A stretch of DNA of 10,219 nt from Bacillota bacterium (lineage in GTDB: Bacteria > Bacillota_C > Negativicutes > Sporomusales > Sporomusaceae), in assembly GCA_023441125.1 (NCBI GenBank), contig JAEZQV010000217.1, positions 1-10,219 of the forward strand. The letters run 5' to 3'. A model generated the notes under the pieces. That model saw only the letters and a program-made list of their open reading frames with translations. It was not told where the DNA came from and did not search any database. Each line of letters starts with the position of its first letter. Position 1 is the stretch's first letter. The translations under genes and the position numbers were made by a program. This document shows, in pieces, positions 6,147 through 10,219 of the stretch.

Positions 6147-7727
6147 ATGAGAGTATTAGTATCGGAGTCTATTGCTCAAAAAGGTTTGGAAAAGCTCACG
6201 CAGGAAGGAGCCCTCGTGGATGTCAAGACCAATCTTTCGCGCCAGGAATTGCTGGAGGTTATTGGCGAATATGACGCGCTTATTGTGCGCAGCAATACCA
6301 AAGTCAATGAGGAACTGTACCAGAAGGCCACCCGGCTGAAGGTTGTCGGACGGGCTGGTAACGGTGTGGATAATATTGAGATGGAGGGCGCTACCAAGCG
6401 CGGGATTATCGTTGTGAACACACCGGAATCCAATGTTGTTTCGGCCGCAGAACTTACTATCGGTCTCTTATTTGCGACCTGCCGCAATATTCCGCAGCTG
6501 CACAACCGCCTGAAAGAGCGGGTATGGGACCGGGCCGGACTGAAAGGCATGGAGCTGCAGGGCAAAACGGTAGGCATCGTCGGGCTGGGGCGGATCGGCT
6601 CGTTAGTGGCTACCCGGCTGAAATCCTTTGGGATGAACATCATCGCTTATGATCCCTATATCAGTGACAGCCGGTTTAAAAATCTGGGCGTAGAGAGAAA
6701 AACCAAGCTGGAAGAGTTAATGGCCGGCTGTGATATTCTCACCGTGCATACGCCAAAAACGGAAGAGACCTATGGTATTATTGGCAAAGAGCAATTTCAA
6801 GCCGCCAAAAAAGGGCTGACCGTCATCAACTGTGCCCGGGCCGGCATCGTGAATGAAGAGGCGCTTATGGAAGCTCTGAAAGCCAAGATTGTCAAGCGGG
6901 CCGGCATTGATGTCCTGGAAGGAGAACCGCAGGCTACTTCACCGCTCTTGGACTTTGACAATGTCATCGTAACACCGCATGCCGGGGCTGATACGGTGGA
7001 AGCCCAGGATAATGTCGGCATAACGGTGGCGCAGGAAGTCATCTCGGCACTCAGAGGCGAGATGGTGCCGAACGCCGTTAATCTGCCTACCCTGCCCATC
7101 CAGGAACTGGATGCCATCAAGGCGTACTTAAAATTAGGCGAGACATTAGGCAAAATGTACTACCAGCTGGAAAAGGAAGCCGTGGAAAAGGTGGAAATCC
7201 TATACCGCGGCGAGGTTGCGGCCCTGGAAACCTCCGTTGTTTCACTGGCCATATTGAAGGGCTTGTTTGAGCCGGTACTCAAGGAAAGAATCAACTATGT
7301 CAATGCCAATATCATCGCTGAAAGCCGGGGCGTGGCCGTAACCGAGAGCAAAAAGTCGTCGGCCGATAATTACCTGACGCTGATCACCCTGAAGGTCATC
7401 TCTCATGGCAAGGAATTTACTATCAGCGGCACTACGTTTGGCAAAGGCGAACTCAGAATTGTGGAAATCAACGGCTATGAATTTGACATCAATCCGACGC
7501 CCTACATGCTTATCGCCGAAAATATCGACAAACCGGGGGTTGTCGGCCAGATGGGAACCTTGCTGGGCGTTGGTAAAGTAAATATTGCCACCATGCAGCT
7601 GGGCCGCAAGTTAACGGAACAACAAGCCATGATGGTGCTGGCTGTTGATTCGGAGGTTTCCAAAGATACCCTGCAATTCCTCTGCGGCATAGAAGGTATT
7701 TTACGAGTTCGTCTTGTAAAACTATAG
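6147..7727 (+). CDS. serA: D-3-phosphoglycerate dehydrogenase
   Basis: 526 residues, the length of the long ACT-containing class. It catalyses the NAD-dependent oxidation of 3-phosphoglycerate to 3-phosphohydroxypyruvate, the first step of serine synthesis, in the cytoplasm. Visible signs: nucleotide-binding GLGRIG (146-151) followed by Asp169 in YDPY, which favours NAD over NADP; catalytic Arg231 (NCARAG), Glu260 (GEP) and His278 (TPHAGADT), with the Arg-to-His spacing of 47 seen in the mycobacterial enzyme; an intervening domain about 320-445; and an ACT domain 453-526 (IDKPGVVGQMGTLLG, VNIATMQLGR), the usual site of serine feedback. GGAGG (6135-6139) lies 7 nt before the ATG. The serine T-box upstream gives transcriptional control that complements possible allosteric control through ACT. 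No anomaly is seen in the coding sequence. Confidence 0.98.
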   Translation: MRVLVSESIAQKGLEKLTQEGALVDVKTNLSRQELLEVIGEYDALIVRSNTKVNEELYQKATRLKVVGRAGNGVDNIEMEGATKRGIIVVNTPESNVVSAAELTIGLLFATCRNIPQLHNRLKERVWDRAGLKGMELQGKTVGIVGLGRIGSLVATRLKSFGMNIIAYDPYISDSRFKNLGVERKTKLEELMAGCDILTVHTPKTEETYGIIGKEQFQAAKKGLTVINCARAGIVNEEALMEALKAKIVKRAGIDVLEGEPQATSPLLDFDNVIVTPHAGADTVEAQDNVGITVAQEVISALRGEMVPNAVNLPTLPIQELDAIKAYLKLGETLGKMYYQLEKEAVEKVEILYRGEVAALETSVVSLAILKGLFEPVLKERINYVNANIIAESRGVAVTESKKSSADNYLTLITLKVISHGKEFTISGTTFGKGELRIVEINGYEFDINPTPYMLIAENIDKPGVVGQMGTLLGVGKVNIATMQLGRKLTEQQAMMVLAVDSEVSKDTLQFLCGIEGILRVRLVKL

Positions 7728-7741
7728 TTTTCCCAAGAGTT

Positions 7742-7776
7742 CTGGCTGTCATGGGAAGTTCCGGCATGGCAGCCAG
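7742..7776 (+). repeat. 12-bp hairpin immediately after serA
   Basis: CTGGCTGTCATG (7742-7753) pairs with CATGGCAGCCAG (7765-7776) with a single G-T wobble around an 11-nt loop. It starts 15 bp after the serA stop. There is no T-run after it on either strand, so it is more likely an mRNA 3'-end stabiliser or processing site than an intrinsic terminator. Confidence 0.7.
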
Positions 7777-7796
7777 GCGTGCGTCCGGCTTACAAG

Positions 7797-7816
7797 CACC
7801 CTGACGGGGTGGTTTT
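7797..7816 (+). terminator. Possible weak terminator after serA
   Basis: CACCC (7797-7801) pairs with GGGTG (7807-7811) around a 5-nt loop and is followed by GTTTTCC. The stem is short and the T-run is only four bases, so termination would be partial at best. Confidence 0.35.
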
Positions 7817-7916
7817 CCGGTACAGAAAAGCTTTTGATAGAGATAGAACGGCTTCCGTTTCGCACCAGGCTGAGCGCAAGCCGTGTTTTCTTTCTGCGGC
7901 AGGAATTGCATGTTAC

Positions 7917-7935
7917 GCCGGCGAGGCCGGCTTTT
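7917..7935 (+). terminator. Possible GC-rich terminator before the FAD-subunit gene
   Basis: GCCGGC (7917-7922) and GCCGGC (7926-7931) form a 6-bp all-GC stem around GAG and run straight into TTTTGT. The form fits an intrinsic terminator or attenuator, but the T-run is short and the loop tight. Confidence 0.4.
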
Positions 7936-8051
7936 GTGGACAGAATCCGGGGGTTCGTGTACCAATTCCTGCATTTGGTCGTAAATCAGTACGCGGATAA
8001 TGCGTACCCAGCTAGGATAATGTTAGAAATGGTTGCGAAGGAGGTTTTCAT

Positions 8052-9215
8052 GTGAGCCAAACCGTGTTTCCTCAGTCGATTGACGAGTTGCAGCACCTGC
8101 TGCGGACAGCCTCAGCCAGCGGGCAGCCGCTGTTTGTCTATCGCCGGGGCAATCCCGGGGGCGTAACTGTCGATTTGTCCAAGCTCGCTGAAATAATGGA
8201 GATTGATGCGGCTAATCTGGTTGCTACCGTGGGACCCGGTGTTACCCTGGGAAGGCTGGCCGGAAGGCTGGCCGAGCATAAGCTGCGGTTTATACCGGCC
8301 GATACGCCGTTTTACTATGACAAAACGGTGGGACAATTGTTCTACGAAGGCTGTGCTAACCTATCCAGCCTGAAATACGGCAGCACCAAACATTTTTTGC
8401 TGGGGTCGGAGGTTGTGCTGCCGACCGGTGAGTTGCTTACCACCGGGGGAAAAACTGTAAAAAATGTTACCGGCTACGATTTTACCCGGTTCTTTAATTC
8501 ACCGTTCACCGATTACGGCATTACTGCTAAATTCTTGCTGAAACTGCTGCCGCTGCCGCAGACCCGCAGCAGCTTGGCCGTCACGTTCGCCGGGTTGGAA
8601 GCGCTGCTGGCTTTTGTCAAGGAGCTGAAAGACAGCCGCGTGGTTCCGGCCTATCTCATATGGGTGGATGATATTGTGCAGGCTATTTTTAACGATGGCC
8701 CGCAAGGACAGCTTGTGTTACTGGAGTTTGACGGCCTGCGGGAGGAAACTGCCGAGCTGAGTCACATTGCGGCTACGCTTATTAAAAAGCATGGCGGGAT
8801 CATCCGGGAAGAATACGACGGCAGCGGGCAGACCGCTATAAAGTGGCGCCGGTTATACTGTCCGGCCGAAAAGTTTATCGTAACAGATGAGTATAAAATG
8901 GCCTTTACGGCTCAGACCGAATTTATCAGGGCCTTTTATCAGGCGGCGCGCCGGCGTGGGATAAAAGCCGGCCTTTTTGGCCAACTGGCGGAAGGCAAGC
9001 TTAATATTGTCCTGGACACGGTCACGCCGGATAACGCTTTCTTAGCCAAGGCAGCCGGCGCAGTTGCCGCTGCAGGCGGCATTTGTGCCGGCAAATATGA
9101 CCGGCTGGCCGGCAACAAGCCGGCCGGCGTCCTGGCCGTGCTTGAGCAGCGGGCCAAAGCGGCGTTTGATCCCCAACAAATTTTGAATCGTCTTACCGTG
9201 GCGGAGGTGGACTAA
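8052..9215 (+). CDS. FAD-binding subunit, GlcE/GlcD-type 2-hydroxyacid dehydrogenase
   Basis: 387 residues from GTG 8052; AAGGAGG (8038-8044) is 7 nt upstream, and the ATG at 8050 would hit TGA at once. Residues about 8-168 form a PCMH-type FAD domain: VGPGVTLGRLAGRLAEH (60-76), TVGQLFYEGCANLSSLKYG (92-110), LLGSEVVLPTGELLTTGG (116-133) and GKTVKNVTGYDFTRFF (133-148) followed by GITAKFLLKLLPLP. The remainder is a shortened FAD-oxidase C-terminal region ending with FDPQQILN. It is closer to GlcE length (about 350) than to GlcD (about 490). The family oxidises 2-hydroxyacids such as glycolate or lactate through FAD, passing electrons to an Fe-S partner; the substrate here is unknown. The stop codon directly abuts the ATG of the GlcF-type gene, whose ribosome site lies inside this gene, so coupling is very likely. 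No separate GlcD gene is visible in the window. Confidence 0.88.
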   Translation: MSQTVFPQSIDELQHLLRTASASGQPLFVYRRGNPGGVTVDLSKLAEIMEIDAANLVATVGPGVTLGRLAGRLAEHKLRFIPADTPFYYDKTVGQLFYEGCANLSSLKYGSTKHFLLGSEVVLPTGELLTTGGKTVKNVTGYDFTRFFNSPFTDYGITAKFLLKLLPLPQTRSSLAVTFAGLEALLAFVKELKDSRVVPAYLIWVDDIVQAIFNDGPQGQLVLLEFDGLREETAELSHIAATLIKKHGGIIREEYDGSGQTAIKWRRLYCPAEKFIVTDEYKMAFTAQTEFIRAFYQAARRRGIKAGLFGQLAEGKLNIVLDTVTPDNAFLAKAAGAVAAAGGICAGKYDRLAGNKPAGVLAVLEQRAKAAFDPQQILNRLTVAEVD

Positions 9216-10219
9216 ATGGAAAACAACCATCCAGAATGGCAAAAGCAACTGGTCAAATGCATTCGCTGTGGAACCTGCCGCTCAGTTTGTCCGGTATTTC
9301 AAGCCACCGATAATGAAAATACCACGGCCCGCGGTAAAGTAAAGCTGTTAGAAGCGGTTAGCGAGGGCAAGCTAGCGTTGACTCCGGCCTTGCAGGCCCG
9401 GCTGTCCAAATGCTTGCTCTGCAAGGCCTGTGTGCCTGGCTGCCCTTCCGGCGTCAGGACCGACGAGCTGTTTTTAAGCGCGCGGCAGGCTCTGGCGGCC
9501 AAGAATGGCTTACCGTTGGGCAAAAAGCTGGCATTTACCGGTCTGACTTATCGCCGGCTGTTTGAGCTGGGTCTGAAAATGGGAGCCGTATTTCAGGGAA
9601 TGGTATTTAAAGATGCTCCGGCTGGCCGGGGCAAGCTGGCGCGTCTGCCTATACCCAGTGCCGGACTCAGCCAGCGGCGGATTATTCCGCCACTGGCTGC
9701 CGCGCCGCTAAGGACCCGTTTGCCGGCGGTAAACCGGGTAGCCTCGCCGGCGGCCCGGGTTGCGTTTTACACCGGCTGCATGCTGAACTATATCTATCCC
9801 GCCGCCGGCGAAGCGATTGTGAAAATTCTCCAAGCCCATAATGTGGAAGTGATTATCCCGGCCCGGCAAAGCTGTTGCGGCACACCGGCCTTTACGTCGG
9901 GTGATTACCGGGTTGGTCGCTACCTGGCTGAAGAAAATGTTAAGTTGTTGTCAGCGGAAAACTATGATGCCATTATTACCGGCTGCGCCTCCTGCGGCGC
10001 CGCTTTAAAGCATGAATACGGAACTATAATCGAAGATCCGGCGGTGAAACACTCCTGGGAAAAGTTAGCCGGCAAAGTAAAAGATATTACACAATTTGTA
10101 GTCGAGCAGGGAATTAAGCAGGATTTACGGGAGGTAAGAGCTAAAATAACCTATCATGACCCTTGCCATCTTGTAAGGGGCATGGGGGTATCCCAGGAAC
10201 CCCGCCGGCTCTTACAGGC
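9216..10219 (+). CDS. glcF: GlcF-type Fe-S subunit (3' partial)
   Basis: 334 complete codons are visible and the frame is still open at the window edge. The start is set by GGAGG (9203-9207), 8 nt before the ATG that directly follows the preceding stop. The N-terminal part holds two [4Fe-4S] motifs of the CxxCxxCxxxCP type, Cys15/18/21/25 and Cys66/69/72/76. The first CCG (DUF224) domain follows, with TGCMLNYIYP, SCCGTPAF and TGCASCG, and the second begins at YHDPCHLVRGMG near the edge. This is the order found in GlcF and related heterodisulfide-reductase-like subunits, which take electrons from the FAD subunit and pass them to a quinone or other acceptor near the membrane. It pairs with the adjacent FAD-binding gene. 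The lactate-utilisation protein LutA is less likely because it lacks the N-terminal ferredoxin part. Substrate unknown. Confidence 0.93.
   Translation, partial: MENNHPEWQKQLVKCIRCGTCRSVCPVFQATDNENTTARGKVKLLEAVSEGKLALTPALQARLSKCLLCKACVPGCPSGVRTDELFLSARQALAAKNGLPLGKKLAFTGLTYRRLFELGLKMGAVFQGMVFKDAPAGRGKLARLPIPSAGLSQRRIIPPLAAAPLRTRLPAVNRVASPAARVAFYTGCMLNYIYPAAGEAIVKILQAHNVEVIIPARQSCCGTPAFTSGDYRVGRYLAEENVKLLSAENYDAIITGCASCGAALKHEYGTIIEDPAVKHSWEKLAGKVKDITQFVVEQGIKQDLREVRAKITYHDPCHLVRGMGVSQEPRRLLQ

Larger units (their letters stand above)
7728..8051 (+). other. 324-bp intergenic region with hairpins, no convincing gene
   Basis: The stretch between serA and the FAD-subunit gene holds, in order, a 12-bp hairpin just after serA, a small CACCC/GGGTG hairpin followed by TTTT, a GCCGGC-GAG-GCCGGC hairpin followed by TTTT, and a 10-bp inverted repeat GCAGGAATTG/CAATTCCTGC (7899-7908, 7963-7972). 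No promoter with good boxes is evident; GGATAATG occurs twice near 7996-8024 without a fitting -35. A 73-codon frame (TTG 7834 to TGA 8055) ends across the next start but lacks a ribosome site. AAGGAGG at 8038-8044 serves the downstream gene. I do not recognise a known riboswitch class here. Confidence 0.6.

Noticed and set aside
7779..8000. Second 73-codon plus-strand frame in the same gap
   Set aside because: It overlaps the other frame, crosses the hairpins, has no ribosome site and no recognisable domain.
7834..8055. 73-codon frame (TTG start) whose stop overlaps the FAD-subunit start
   Set aside because: No ribosome site, a rare start codon, and its tail is just the downstream gene's Shine-Dalgarno region. 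The overlap looks accidental, although conservation was not tested.
1..10219. Search for CRISPR arrays, defence systems, insertion sequences, tRNA or rRNA genes
   Set aside because: No regularly spaced repeats, transposase motifs, terminal inverted repeats or RNA-gene signatures were seen. The window is mainly metabolic and signalling genes, and the T-box leader is its most unusual element.

Overview
The window looks like a chromosomal stretch from an anaerobic, moderately GC-rich Firmicute. Shine-Dalgarno sites are strong (AAGGAGG type), a T-box leader is present, and there is a clostridial-type 2[4Fe-4S] ferredoxin and a GlcF-type iron-sulfur oxidoreductase. The membrane Cache-GGDEF protein and overall codon use make me favour Negativicutes (Sporomusaceae-like), but that is inference from style, not from a marker gene.

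Region 1 (1-2919, + strand): two consecutive cyclic-di-GMP genes, probably one operon. The first is a 5'-truncated soluble GAF-GAF-GGDEF diguanylate cyclase with an intact active site. The second is a membrane protein with an extracytoplasmic Cache-like sensor, an Ala/Pro-rich cytoplasmic linker of about 180 residues and a degenerate GGDEF domain (AGDQF). Region 2 (2924-4474, - strand): an exported GH26-like glycoside hydrolase, convergent with the second GGDEF gene and separated from it by only 4 bp. Region 3 (4475-5632): a divergent promoter region, a 57-residue ferredoxin gene with its own terminator, and a cysteine-free Crp/Fnr-family regulator.

Region 4 (5710-7727): a consensus-like promoter, a serine-type T-box leader and serA (3-phosphoglycerate dehydrogenase with a C-terminal ACT domain). 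The leader is the most unusual element here. One Stem I, with a probable UCC serine specifier, is followed by two complete antiterminator/terminator modules sharing an identical 16-nt T-box core 95 bp apart, so serA transcription appears gated twice by uncharged tRNA-Ser. Region 5 (7728-8051): 324 bp without a convincing gene but with several hairpins. Region 6 (8052 to the end): an FAD-binding GlcE/GlcD-type subunit directly abutting a GlcF-type subunit that runs off the window, together forming an FAD/Fe-S 2-hydroxyacid dehydrogenase.

Functionally, the serine-controlled serA beside a 2-hydroxyacid dehydrogenase suggests, but does not show, a metabolic link. The GGDEF pair facing a secreted glycan hydrolase suggests, also without proof, a c-di-GMP/exopolysaccharide theme. 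I found no CRISPR array, tRNA, rRNA or insertion sequence.
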